From: Anaerocolumna chitinilytica
Lineage (GTDB): Bacteria > Bacillota > Clostridia > Lachnospirales > Lachnospiraceae
Length of the DNA stretch: 64,000 bases
Assembly: GCF_014218355.1 (NCBI RefSeq)
Contig: NZ_AP023368.1
Span: forward strand, 1,244,001-1,308,000
Direction: 5' to 3'
A model generated the notes under the pieces. It saw nothing but the letters and a program-made list of their open reading frames with translations, did not search any database and was not told the origin of the DNA. Positions 39,471 to 48,478 of this stretch are shown one piece after another. The stretch's first letter is position 1. Every line of letters begins with the position of its first letter. The position numbers and the translations under genes are program-made.

Positions 39471-40637
39471 ATGACATTACTATTACTAATTATTATCTAT
39501 CTTGCATTTATCAGTCTCGGTCTTCCGGATTCCCTCCTTGGGTCCGCATGGCCTGCCATTCAGCCGGGACTTCATGTGCCGGTATCCTATGCTGGAATTG
39601 TAACCATGATAGTCTCCGGAGGAACCATTATTTCCAGTTATTTTAGCTCAACAATTATAAAGAGGCTTGGAACAGGACTGGTAACGGCAATCAGTGTTAT
39701 TATGACCGCTGCTGCACTCCTAGGCTTTGCAGCTTCTCATAATTTCATTTGGTTCTGTCTCTTAGCGGTACCCTTAGGGCTTGGAGCAGGCTCTGTAGAT
39801 GCAGCTCTGAATAATTTTGTAGCCATCCATTATGAAGCAAGGCATATGAGTTGGCTCCATTGTTTTTGGGGAGTAGGGGCTACTTTAGGACCAGTGGTTA
39901 TGGCGTCCTTTATAAAGGAGCAGGGAAGATGGGACTTGGGTTACCGGACTATTGGACTGATTCAGTTAGGGCTTTCCGTGATTCTTTTTATTTCCCTGCC
40001 CCTTTGGAAAAAAGTGAAACAGGAGGCAGAAGCAGAGGAAGAGGAAAATGGTGTTGAATTAAGCCGAAGTGAGATTCTGAAAAAGAAAGGGGTATTGCCG
40101 GCTCTATTTGCCTTCTTTTGCTATTGTGCGGTGGAATCCACGTCAGGACTTTGGGGAAGCAGTTTTCTTGTCTTCTCGAAGGGAATAGCTCCGGAAACAG
40201 CTGCGAAGTATGTATCTCTTTTTTATCTGGGTATTACGATAGGAAGGTTTCTGGCAGGGTTTGTTACTATGAAGTTTAGCAATCATACTATGATTCGATT
40301 TGGAGAAGGAATCATCTTCATTGGTATATTGCTGTTGTTCCTTCCTGGCGGCAGCTTCACTTTAATGGCTGGTCTTCTTTTGATGGGCTTTGGCTGTGCG
40401 CCTATTTATCCCAGCTTGATTCATGAGACTCCAAGGCGATTTGGAAAGGTAATATCCCAGTCTTTGATGGGAATGCAGATGGCATTTGCTTATATCGGGG
40501 CAACCTTCATGCCTCCGCTTTTCGGAGCAATAGCCAATGCTACTACTTTCCTGCTTTATCCGGCAGCACTGCTTTTCTTCCTTTGTCTGATGGTCATACT
40601 GTCTGAAAAAAGTGCACGAGGAGCTCAGGAAAGCTGA
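39471..40637 (+). CDS. MFS transporter, sugar-type
   Basis: The 388-aa product starts at ATG 39471, one base after the ROK regulator stop, with AAAGGG in the regulator's end. Twelve hydrophobic helices are visible in two halves joined by a charged loop (KKVKQEAEAEEEENGVELSR). SWLHCFWGVGATLGPVV and the GLGAGSVDAALNNF stretch resemble the FucP/YfkF-like sugar permeases. Translational coupling with the regulator suggests a sugar or sugar-derivative importer or exporter. Substrate unknown. Confidence 0.88.
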   Translation: MTLLLLIIIYLAFISLGLPDSLLGSAWPAIQPGLHVPVSYAGIVTMIVSGGTIISSYFSSTIIKRLGTGLVTAISVIMTAAALLGFAASHNFIWFCLLAVPLGLGAGSVDAALNNFVAIHYEARHMSWLHCFWGVGATLGPVVMASFIKEQGRWDLGYRTIGLIQLGLSVILFISLPLWKKVKQEAEAEEEENGVELSRSEILKKKGVLPALFAFFCYCAVESTSGLWGSSFLVFSKGIAPETAAKYVSLFYLGITIGRFLAGFVTMKFSNHTMIRFGEGIIFIGILLLFLPGGSFTLMAGLLLMGFGCAPIYPSLIHETPRRFGKVISQSLMGMQMAFAYIGATFMPPLFGAIANATTFLLYPAALLFFLCLMVILSEKSARGAQES

Positions 40638-40827
40638 GTATCTGGCAGGATTATGCAAAGTAGGCAATATTGAGAGCCAAAGAAAGATGAAATCTTGTAA
40701 AAAATCTTCGGATAGTTACAGTAATTTTATTATTATTCTATTTTAAAACTAGTATTTGTTGAATTATCAAGGTGCATAGGTACTTATTCATTGCGAGGTT
40801 TGAGTAAAGTAATATTTAAAATATATA

Positions 40828-40866
40828 ATAGCCAGAGGAGACATTGATAAATGTTCCTCTGGCTAT
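40828..40866. other. Perfect 12-bp hairpin in the 40638-41165 gap
   Basis: Bases 40828-40839 pair perfectly with 40855-40866 (core AGCCAGAGGA with TCCTCTGGCT). Only TTAAG follows on the plus strand and an AT-rich stretch on the minus strand, so it may be a weak terminator for the MFS gene. On the minus strand, 40881-41099 encodes a hydrophobic 72-residue frame (LFANYPLKVYTNVSRNFFVF) faintly like an ABC-2 permease C-terminus, possibly a remnant. Confidence 0.45.
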
Positions 40867-41165
40867 TTAAGTACATAGTTTTATTTAATATAAATTTGCC
40901 ACTTAGTACTAGGCTTTGCCGATAAATTCTTAAGGAAGGAAACAAGTAAATAATTCATAAAGCATAGTAAAATAGTGCATATATTAAAAGGAATAATTTG
41001 GTACAATATTGAGAAGAACACAAAAAAATTTCTACTAACATTTGTATACACTTTCAGAGGATAATTGGCAAACAATATTGACTTGATCCAGAGAACCATT
41101 CATGTTTATTAATTCATTGTAACTGGGAAAGAAAATTCAAAATGCAGTTAATTATAGGTAAATGA

Positions 41166-42917
41166 ATGAATAAAAATTACTTTGATATAAAAAGCATAAT
41201 GAGAATTATTTATTATGAAAAAATATATATTATTATTCTTTTTTGTACATCTGTACTTATCTTGTTTTTTAATCTGTCGGAACCTATTTTAGCTCAAATG
41301 TTTATTAATAAAGTTATATATGCAATTAAAAATGAAAAAACTTTATTCTATGGTGTACTTTGGATAATTGTTTTTTCTGTAAAATCCATTACTGAATATA
41401 TTAAAAAACGAACATACACTATTCATAGAGGCAGAGTAATAAAAAACATCCAGAAGGAAATATTCAGAAAAAGCATGCAATTATCTTCAAGAAAAGCAGA
41501 AGAAATGGGGACAGGTTATATCAGTTCTAGAATGAATGATGATGCTGACTCATTGGACGGTCTGATGTGTGATAACTTGATAGGTTTCGTTTTTTCAATA
41601 ATACAAGGAATTTGGGTGCTGATTTTAATGATTCGTATGAATCAGATTTTGGCGATTTGCGCGATTATAATTGCTATAGGTTATGTTAGCGTTCAATTTT
41701 TTTATCCCCTAAAAGAATTATATAAAAATTTTGCTGAAGTACGTTCAAAGTATAATAAAGATATTTTTGATACTCTTCAGGGATTAAGAGTGATTAAAGT
41801 ACACAATAGTCAGGCATATGAGCAGGATAGATTTGAAAGTATTATTTCAAACTTAATTCAGGTGAAAAATAAGCGAGAATTTGCAGATATATTCAGACGT
41901 ACAGCCAGTTCCTATCTTTACGCATTAGGAACACCAGTGATTTATTTTGTAGGTGGGATATTAATTCTAAAGGGACAGTGTACAGTTGGTATAATTGTTG
42001 CATTTATCATGCTATATAACCTCTTTGCATCAAGTTGTATGACGATTGGAACCTTTTTTCCTCAGTTTAACATTTCAGTTGGAGCAGCGGAACGGATTCA
42101 GGAATTTCTTAACATACCAGGAGATGAGGAGTCAGCATCTTTTAATGAGAGTAATTTTAACGATTATAAAGACAGTTTGAGAAAATGTGATACTATGCCG
42201 ATTATTCAGTTTAATCGGGTATCATTTTCATATAACAACGATGACCAATATTCAGTGAAAGATATTACTTTTTCAGTATATCCTAATGAACACATAGCTA
42301 TTGTAGGTCCTAGTGGATCTGGAAAAAGTACTCTTGCTAATCTTTTAATGAGGCTTGAAGAGCCTTCCACGGGTAGTATTTATCTTTGTGGAAAGCCAAT
42401 AACAGACTTTGACTTACATACAGTAAGAGATTTTTTTAGCTATATACAGCAAGATAGTTATTTGTTTGGCAGAACTGTTTATGAAAACATATCTCAAGGT
42501 AAAGCTTTAACACTTTCGGAAATAGAGAAAGTTCTTAATGATGCATATGCGGATTCTTTTATTTCAGATTGGCAATTAGACGTCAATACGCTTGTTAGCG
42601 AAAAGGGAAAATCGATGTCAGGAGGTGAAAAGCAACGGTTATGTATAGCAAGAGAATTTGCAAAAAACGCCCCAATACTAATTATGGATGAAGCGACCTC
42701 TTCATTAGATGCTTTGGCTGATGATATGGTTTTAAAGGCTATTGATGGAATATCAAGGAATCGTACTGTAATAACCATTACTCATAAATTAAGCAGTATA
42801 AAAAATGCTGATAAAATATATGTTTTAAAGGAAGGTAAAATTGTAGAATCAGGAACCCATGAGACGCTTATGGCGAATAAGGACCTTTATTTTACGATGT
42901 ATAATCATCAAGAGTGA
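41166..42917 (+). CDS. ABC transporter, fused membrane and ATPase domains
   Basis: The 583-aa protein is a half-transporter of the exporter type: six membrane helices in residues 15-320, then an ATPase domain. Motifs are Walker A GPSGSGKST (381-389), the Q-loop IQQDSYLFG, signature MSGGEKQR (from 484), and Walker B ILIMDEATSSLD (Asp508, Glu509) with ITHKLSS (H-loop). It probably works as a homodimer or with a partner elsewhere to export a peptide, lipid or drug. No ribosome binding site of normal strength precedes ATG 41166, and the gene is distinctly AT-rich. The closest functional hint is its convergent neighbour, a MATE pump. Confidence 0.92.
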   Translation: MNKNYFDIKSIMRIIYYEKIYIIILFCTSVLILFFNLSEPILAQMFINKVIYAIKNEKTLFYGVLWIIVFSVKSITEYIKKRTYTIHRGRVIKNIQKEIFRKSMQLSSRKAEEMGTGYISSRMNDDADSLDGLMCDNLIGFVFSIIQGIWVLILMIRMNQILAICAIIIAIGYVSVQFFYPLKELYKNFAEVRSKYNKDIFDTLQGLRVIKVHNSQAYEQDRFESIISNLIQVKNKREFADIFRRTASSYLYALGTPVIYFVGGILILKGQCTVGIIVAFIMLYNLFASSCMTIGTFFPQFNISVGAAERIQEFLNIPGDEESASFNESNFNDYKDSLRKCDTMPIIQFNRVSFSYNNDDQYSVKDITFSVYPNEHIAIVGPSGSGKSTLANLLMRLEEPSTGSIYLCGKPITDFDLHTVRDFFSYIQQDSYLFGRTVYENISQGKALTLSEIEKVLNDAYADSFISDWQLDVNTLVSEKGKSMSGGEKQRLCIAREFAKNAPILIMDEATSSLDALADDMVLKAIDGISRNRTVITITHKLSSIKNADKIYVLKEGKIVESGTHETLMANKDLYFTMYNHQE

Positions 42918-42930
42918 TATTAGGGGGGCA

Positions 42931-44322
42931 TCAGTTTTGCTCCTTCTCTTTTAACTCTTTTAATACAACATTTAACATAGTCAGAAAACAAGCAGTTCCG
43001 CCAATAAAATTGGAAACAGGCTCCGCTAAAAAAACACCGGTAATACCGGAGTTAAAAAAGTGAGGCAGTATTAGTGTTAAAGGAACTACTATTACAATCT
43101 TTCTTAAGATAGAGAAAAACACCGCATATTTGGCCTTTCCCAAGGCCACAAAGACGGATTGACCGGCGAATTGCAGGGACATCATAAAGAAACCGAAGAA
43201 ATAAATCCGAACAGCAGGCATGGCAGCCTGAACCAAGGCAGGGTTATGATTAAATATCCGAATAAAAAAATGAGGAAATGCATGTAATAATCCCCAGGCA
43301 GCAAGGGTATAGGAAATACAGGTAACGGATACGAACTTGATTGACCTGCGCACCCTGCTATACGCTCCCGCACCGTAGTTATAACCTATAACCGGCTGGG
43401 AACCATTTGTCAGACCGGATACCGGCATGGATATGATTTCACGAATAGAATTTAATACTGTCATAACACCTACATATAAATCTCCCCCATAGAATTGAAG
43501 GCTTTTATTACACACAATCTGGACAATACTATTTGTGATTGCCATCATAAAGCCCGACAGGCCAAGGGCGGAGATTTTTTTGACGGTGGAGAGCTGAAGA
43601 CGGATATTTGAGAACTTTAATCGAATCAGAGCCTTTTTACTGATAAGAAAACGAAAGACCCAGAAGGCGGACAGAAACTGCGAAATTACCGTTGAAAGAG
43701 CAGCACCGGTAACACCCATATGAAAAACAAAAATAAAAATCGGATCAAGAATAATATTAGTAATAGCACCAAGCAGTACTGTTGCCATACCGATACCGGA
43801 AAAACCTTGGGAATTGATAAAGCTGTTCATGCCAAGGCTTACCATTACAAAAAGATTCCCCAGAAGATATATGCTGATAAAAGCATTGGCGTAGGGAAAA
43901 GTCTCATTGCTTGCACCGAAAAGATATAATAAAGGACGCTTCAGCATAAACCCAAGAATAGTCAGAAAAACAGAAAATAATAACAGTAGGGCAAAAGAGT
44001 TGCCCATAATCCGTTCCGCCTCCTCCCTGTCACCTCTGCCTCTGGCAATAGAGCAAAGAGGGGCACCACCCATACCAAAGAGGTTGGCAAAAGCTATAAT
44101 AATAGTAGTGATGGGAAGTGTAAGGCCGATACCCGTCATAGAAAGAGTTGCATTCTGTGGAATCAATCCGATATACACCCGGTCAATAACGCTATACAAA
44201 ACATTAACCAATTGTGCCAGAGTCATGGGAAGCGCAAGCCTTAAAATATTCTCAACCACGCTTCCTTTTGTAAAATCATTGATTACCTGCTCTTTTCTGG
44301 AGCCTGATCCAAATTTTTTCAA
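42931..44322 (-). CDS. MATE family efflux transporter
   Basis: The 463-aa protein starts at TTG 44322-44320 (KKFGSGSRKEQVINDFTKGS) with only a weak AGAAG upstream. It has twelve membrane helices in two halves; ILRLALPMTLAQLVNVLYSV and the repeat ISALGLSGFMMAITNSIVQI open them. DRVYIG, GAPLCSIARGRGD and GSQPVIGYNYGAG are typical MATE loops. It exports cationic drugs or metabolites using Na+ or H+. It converges on the ABC exporter gene with a 13-base gap. Substrate unknown. Confidence 0.93.
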   Translation of the reverse strand: MKKFGSGSRKEQVINDFTKGSVVENILRLALPMTLAQLVNVLYSVIDRVYIGLIPQNATLSMTGIGLTLPITTIIIAFANLFGMGGAPLCSIARGRGDREEAERIMGNSFALLLLFSVFLTILGFMLKRPLLYLFGASNETFPYANAFISIYLLGNLFVMVSLGMNSFINSQGFSGIGMATVLLGAITNIILDPIFIFVFHMGVTGAALSTVISQFLSAFWVFRFLISKKALIRLKFSNIRLQLSTVKKISALGLSGFMMAITNSIVQIVCNKSLQFYGGDLYVGVMTVLNSIREIISMPVSGLTNGSQPVIGYNYGAGAYSRVRRSIKFVSVTCISYTLAAWGLLHAFPHFFIRIFNHNPALVQAAMPAVRIYFFGFFMMSLQFAGQSVFVALGKAKYAVFFSILRKIVIVVPLTLILPHFFNSGITGVFLAEPVSNFIGGTACFLTMLNVVLKELKEKEQN

Positions 44323-44783
44323 AGTAATTCTTCTTTCTTCTGTCTAAGATAATTAGTAATTGCAGATATTTATAAACCTTCTAAAAAGAAAATCCAGTGT
44401 AAAACTATAATTCAATGCCTGAATACGTAGATACCATTTTCCATATAGGTAAATATATGAGATTTTTTTATTGTAGCATAGAATTTTTTAAAGTGAAAGA
44501 TTTTACAAGAAAGAGATAGATTATATAACTAAAAAATATAGAAGTGAAATGGAAAAAAACGGAAGAATACTTAATAAAGTGATAAATAACTATAAGGAAA
44601 AGTAATAGGCTGTAGAACAAAGTAATAAATATAATAAAATGTAAAAAAATAAATTTGTAAGAATAAACAACAGTAAATAAAATGGTTTGTAGTTTAAACT
44701 ATAGTAAAAAAAGTCAACATAAAAAAGTAGAAAAAATAAGAATGACTAACAGAACAAACAATATAAATAAAGCTATACAGAAT

Positions 44784-44831
44784 ATAAATCCATAAAGCTA
44801 TAAATCCATAAAGCTATAAATTCATAAAACT
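44784..44831. repeat. Three tandem 16-bp repeats in AT-rich gap
   Basis: ATAAATCCATAAAGCT occurs twice, then ATAAATTCATAAAACT, at 44784-44799, 44800-44815 and 44816-44831. They lie in a roughly 500-bp purine- and A-rich stretch (44380-44880) that contains no gene I can support. Confidence 0.7.
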
Positions 44832-44882
44832 ATAAAGAAAGTAAACTCACAGTATAATTTTAAATAATACATGCAACAAGCA

Positions 44883-45113
44883 GATGACCGGAAGGTATGT
44901 GGGGGAGTTGGGTCTCGAGAGGACCATAATGACACTAAAGCCGCAGAAAATGTAACTAGGAAAAATAGTGCCATGTTTGAGCGCAGAAAATTATCGCGTA
45001 CATAATGGTAACAGCGAGTTTGGCACTATTTTGACTGTCAGTTACATTTTCTGCAGCTCTAGTGGAATAAGGTTCTCGAGTAACCCAACTCCCCCACATA
45101 CCTTCCGGTCATC
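44883..45113. repeat. 231-bp fold-back inverted repeat (MITE-like or structured RNA)
   Basis: The outer arms (44883-44913 and 45083-45113) are perfect 31-bp inverse copies, opening GATGACCGGAAGG. Inside them pair CTCGAGA with TCTCGAG, CACTA and AGC with GCT and TAGTG, GCAGAAAATGTAACT (44943-44957 with 45040-45054), and AAAATAGTGCCA (44962-44973 with 45021-45032). The tip holds further short palindromes. No ORF is credible. The arms are GC-rich against an AT-rich background. It resembles a non-autonomous fold-back element or a very stable hairpin RNA. Confidence 0.85.
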
Positions 45114-45254
45114 GTCCGTTCGTCAAAAAATAAATTCCAAAAAATCAAAAGGAAAATACGTCCATGCATCTATTAACTGTAAAGTGAGATACTATAAAAG
45201 AATAATTTTATTTAACATTTCCGCGATAGATTGATTTGCACCATGGAGGTTAAT

Positions 45255-46724
45255 ATGGAAGAAAAACGTGAAAAAGGCTTATCGGCCTCGCAGCTGACAA
45301 TGATGGCCATCGGCTCAGTTATCGGAGGTTCCTTCTTTTTGGGATCTTCAGTAGCCATACACTCTGCCGGGCCTTCCATTATTATTTCTTATATATTAGG
45401 AGGAATTCTTGTCTATTTTATCTTATTTGCCCTTTCTGAAATGACTGCCAATAATCCGGGAGCCGGATCATTTAAAGGGTTTGCGGCAGCAGCTTATGGA
45501 CAAGGAGCGGGTTTTATAACAGGCTGGGTATACTGGACAGGTATGATACTTGCAATGTCCAGTGAGGCAACTGCAATTTCTATTTTGGTAAAGAACTGGT
45601 TTCCGAATATTTCAACAACCATCGTCGGAACTTCCATTATAGTTGGAGTTACCCTGGTTAATTTATTGGGAGCCAGCAGACTGAGTAAGTTAGAGAGCAG
45701 CTTGGCTGGCGTAAAGCTTATAACGATTGTTGCCTTTATATTAATGGCACTGCTTTTAATACTTGGTTTGATAAAAGGTACTACGACAGGAGGAACAGTT
45801 AATTATACACGTCCGGCTTTTCTGTCTGAGCCGTTTTTTGCCAATGGCTTTCGTGGGCTTGCCGGCAGTATGTTAATCATCATGTTTGCCTATGCCGGCT
45901 TTGAAGTTGTAGGATTAGCAGCCTCAGAGGCAAGGCAGCCCAAGGTTACTGTTCCAAAAGCAATCCGTAAAATTGTAGTTCTGCTGCTCAGTCTTTATAT
46001 TATATCAGTTGGAGTATTATTATTCCTGATTCCGACAAATGACATTCGTGAAGATACCAGTCCTATGGTGGCAGTCTTAAACCGCTTTGGATTTGGCTGG
46101 GCCGGGACGGTGTTGAATATTGTTTTGATCACTGCTATCCTGTCAACCATGCTGGCATCAATGTTTGGTTTGGGACGAATGATACGTTCCTTGGCGGATG
46201 AAGGCCAGGCACCCGGGTTTTTGAAGGATAAAAAGGAAGTACCCTATAAAGGAATTGTTTTTTCCGGTATATGTATGCTTCTGGGGCTGTTTATCGGGCT
46301 TTTGCTGCCTCAGGTTTATTTGTTTTTAATTAGTGCAGGCGGGTTTTCCTCCCTTTTTACCTATGCAATGATTATGGCTTCCCATATTCATTTCCGAAAA
46401 AAACATGGTAAACCGGAGGATAAGCTGAGGCTTGCCGGATTTCCTTATTCTTCTCTATTTGTACTGCTATGCCTGATTGCTGCCATTGCCTGTATGCCTT
46501 TTATCAAAGGACAGGGCGACGGATTAATTGCAGGGCTTGCCATCTTAGGCTTTTATGGAATTTCATATTTCTTTATGAAGTTGTTCCAAAAAGCAAGAGG
46601 GGAAAAGAAAAGCTCATATAGGCCAGAACAGAGGTTTCAATATGAAATATCAAAAGAATTATCTGAGACGGATAAGGAATCAGATAATTCAGCAAATAAG
46701 AATAAAAAACGTGAAGATTCTTAA
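45255..46724 (+). CDS. APC-family amino acid permease
   Basis: ATG 45255 follows GGAGG; ATG 45243 overlaps that site and is rejected. The 489-aa protein has twelve hydrophobic helices. The unwound first helix reads MMAIGSVIGGSFFLGSSVAI (GxIGxG/S-type substrate motif), with EMTANNPGAGSFKGFAAAAY and FAYAGFEVVGLAASEARQPK typical of the family. A polar tail of about 45 residues ends it. It is likely a proton- or sodium-coupled amino acid importer or exchanger. The long inverted repeat ends about 140 bp upstream. Substrate not readable. Confidence 0.9.
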   Translation: MEEKREKGLSASQLTMMAIGSVIGGSFFLGSSVAIHSAGPSIIISYILGGILVYFILFALSEMTANNPGAGSFKGFAAAAYGQGAGFITGWVYWTGMILAMSSEATAISILVKNWFPNISTTIVGTSIIVGVTLVNLLGASRLSKLESSLAGVKLITIVAFILMALLLILGLIKGTTTGGTVNYTRPAFLSEPFFANGFRGLAGSMLIIMFAYAGFEVVGLAASEARQPKVTVPKAIRKIVVLLLSLYIISVGVLLFLIPTNDIREDTSPMVAVLNRFGFGWAGTVLNIVLITAILSTMLASMFGLGRMIRSLADEGQAPGFLKDKKEVPYKGIVFSGICMLLGLFIGLLLPQVYLFLISAGGFSSLFTYAMIMASHIHFRKKHGKPEDKLRLAGFPYSSLFVLLCLIAAIACMPFIKGQGDGLIAGLAILGFYGISYFFMKLFQKARGEKKSSYRPEQRFQYEISKELSETDKESDNSANKNKKREDS

Positions 46725-46788
46725 GTTTTTACCTATTAATAGTTGCATTAGAAAGGTCTAGGGCATATAATTAACCCAAACTTAAAAG

Positions 46789-46821
46789 CAGAGGTCATAG
46801 CATGTTTTGCTGTGATCTCTG
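46789..46821. other. Hairpin between the permease and DUF5662 genes
   Basis: CAGAGGTCATAGCA pairs with TGCTGTGATCTCTG (14 bp, two G-U pairs) around a 5-nt loop. No T-run follows; it may stabilise or partly terminate the permease transcript. Confidence 0.55.
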
Positions 46822-46859
46822 ATAACTTGCTGACATAATCGAAAGAGGTCTCTGGAATT

Positions 46860-47417
46860 ATGAAATGGTTACAACATTTAAAGACAATTAATCATCATAA
46901 AGGTCTGGTTATGAAATACTGCTTTAAAGCCGGCTTATATAAACAAGGACTCTTGCATGATATGTCAAAATATAGTCCTGTGGAATTTCTTGTAGGTGCA
47001 AAATATTTTCAGGGAAATCGAAGTCCGAATAATGCTGAAAGAGAAGTCAAGGGTTACAGTTCGGCTTGGCTTCATCATAAGGGGAGAAACAAGCATCATC
47101 TGGAATACTGGATTGATTATAGCTTAAATGAAGGTGCTCCTATGGCGGGTATGCGGATGCCGGTTAAATTTGTGATAGAAATGTTTTGTGACAGGATTGC
47201 TGCCTGCAGAACTTACAACAAAAAAGCGTATAAAGACAGCGACCCGTATATTTACTTTAGTACAAATAAGAAACATTTACTCATTCACCCCGATACAGAA
47301 AAACTCCTGGATAAGCTTCTCCTTATGTTAAAGGAAAAAGGAGAAGAAGAAACCTTTCGTTACATTAAAACATTAGTTTTTACAAAGGGATATGACGTTA
47401 TAAGAGAAAAAGATTAG
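46860..47417 (+). CDS. DUF5662 family protein
   Basis: The 185-aa product starts at ATG 46860 with GAGG upstream. It is rich in histidine: HLKTINHHKGLVMKYCFKAG, LLHDMSKYSPVEFLVGAKYF, and WLHHKGRNKHHLEYWIDYS. The HDxSK motif with the later HH..H pattern resembles an HD-domain-like metal site, and this layout matches what I know as DUF5662, common in Clostridia. It is cytoplasmic with no signal peptide. A metal-dependent phosphohydrolase role is conceivable but unproven. It precedes the ppx-ppk pair by 134 nt. Confidence 0.8.
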   Translation: MKWLQHLKTINHHKGLVMKYCFKAGLYKQGLLHDMSKYSPVEFLVGAKYFQGNRSPNNAEREVKGYSSAWLHHKGRNKHHLEYWIDYSLNEGAPMAGMRMPVKFVIEMFCDRIAACRTYNKKAYKDSDPYIYFSTNKKHLLIHPDTEKLLDKLLLMLKEKGEEETFRYIKTLVFTKGYDVIREKD

Positions 47418-47551
47418 TTTAAGCTACCAATTTTACACTGCCTTAATATATGCTTTACATAAAGAAAACAATGTCAGGATACAATGGTTACAGATTGTAG
47501 ACTGACAGACAGGCAGAAGTTTGGTAAGTAAACATGCCTAGGAGGTCTGAT

Positions 47552-48478
47552 ATGCTGTATGCAATTGTAGATTTAGGTTCCAATACTATGAGATTATGTA
47601 TCTATGAGCAGAAAGACAATAGCCTGAAGTCAATCTATGAAAAGAAAACCATGGCCGGTCTTGTAAATTATATAAAGAACGAAAGACTGAGCACAGCCGG
47701 TATTAACAGAACTTGTACAATTCTGGAGGAATATAAGCAATATGCTGCTAATTTTGGCTTGAATGCGGCAGATTTACATGTTTTTGCAACTGCTTCCCTT
47801 CGAAATATTGTTAATACCCGTGAGGTTGTTGATAATATTAAATCCGTCACCGGACTGTCAATAGAACTGTTGTCCGGTGAAGAAGAGGCTACCCTAGATT
47901 TTATGGGTGCCATTAAATTATTTGAGGGAAACAACGGAGCCTTAGTGGATATTGGCGGCGGCAGTACTGAGCTGGTTTCTTTTAAGGACCGGCAGATACA
48001 ATATGCAACCAGTATGCCGGTAGGTTCACTTAACTTGTATGTAAATTATGTCAAGAAGATTATACCCAAGGGTGAGGAGAGAGATCAAATCAGAAATCAT
48101 GTAAAAGAGGTTCTGAAATCTCTGGAGCTTAATAAGGAGACGATACCCTGTATTTGCGGAGTCGGGGGAACTATGCGTGCTTCTGCCAAGTTAAGCAATC
48201 AGATATTTGGTTATCCCAAAGACAATATTACGGTAAAGACTTCAGATATCAAGGAAATCCTTGAGATGATTCACAATAGTAAGAAACAGACGATAGCTCC
48301 TATATTGCAGGTTATACCGGACCGAATTCACACCATAATACCGGGGCTAATTGCTGTTGATACCATAGCCGAATTCTATGGAGCCGAACAGATAATTGTC
48401 AGCAAATTTGGTGTTAGAGAAGGATATCTATACGAAAGAATAATAAAGGAGAATGTCTATGCCCCGTCCGGAAAATAA
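47552..48478 (+). CDS. ppx: Ppx/GppA family exopolyphosphatase
   Basis: ATG 47552 follows AGGAGG; the frame is open from 47534. The 308-aa product has the actin-like ASKHA fold: YAIVDLGSNTMRLCIYE (phosphate 1), LSGEEEATLDFMG with catalytic Glu, and ALVDIGGGSTELVSF (phosphate 2). It is about 300 residues, the short form lacking the C-terminal helical domains of E. coli Ppx. It removes terminal phosphate from polyphosphate or converts pppGpp to ppGpp. Its last 20 bases overlap ppk, so the two are translationally coupled. Confidence 0.9.
   Translation: MLYAIVDLGSNTMRLCIYEQKDNSLKSIYEKKTMAGLVNYIKNERLSTAGINRTCTILEEYKQYAANFGLNAADLHVFATASLRNIVNTREVVDNIKSVTGLSIELLSGEEEATLDFMGAIKLFEGNNGALVDIGGGSTELVSFKDRQIQYATSMPVGSLNLYVNYVKKIIPKGEERDQIRNHVKEVLKSLELNKETIPCICGVGGTMRASAKLSNQIFGYPKDNITVKTSDIKEILEMIHNSKKQTIAPILQVIPDRIHTIIPGLIAVDTIAEFYGAEQIIVSKFGVREGYLYERIIKENVYAPSGK

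Noticed and set aside
40881..41099. Minus-strand hydrophobic frame resembling an ABC-2 permease end
   Set aside because: The likeness is short and faint and no intact domain remains; only mentioned as a possible remnant.
42494..42778. Minus-strand frame inside the ABC transporter ATPase domain
   Set aside because: Mirror frame of the conserved signature and Walker B region.
44968..45234. Frame of 88 codons across the long inverted repeat
   Set aside because: It reads through a palindromic element and has no start signal or family; the DNA structure explains the sequence better.
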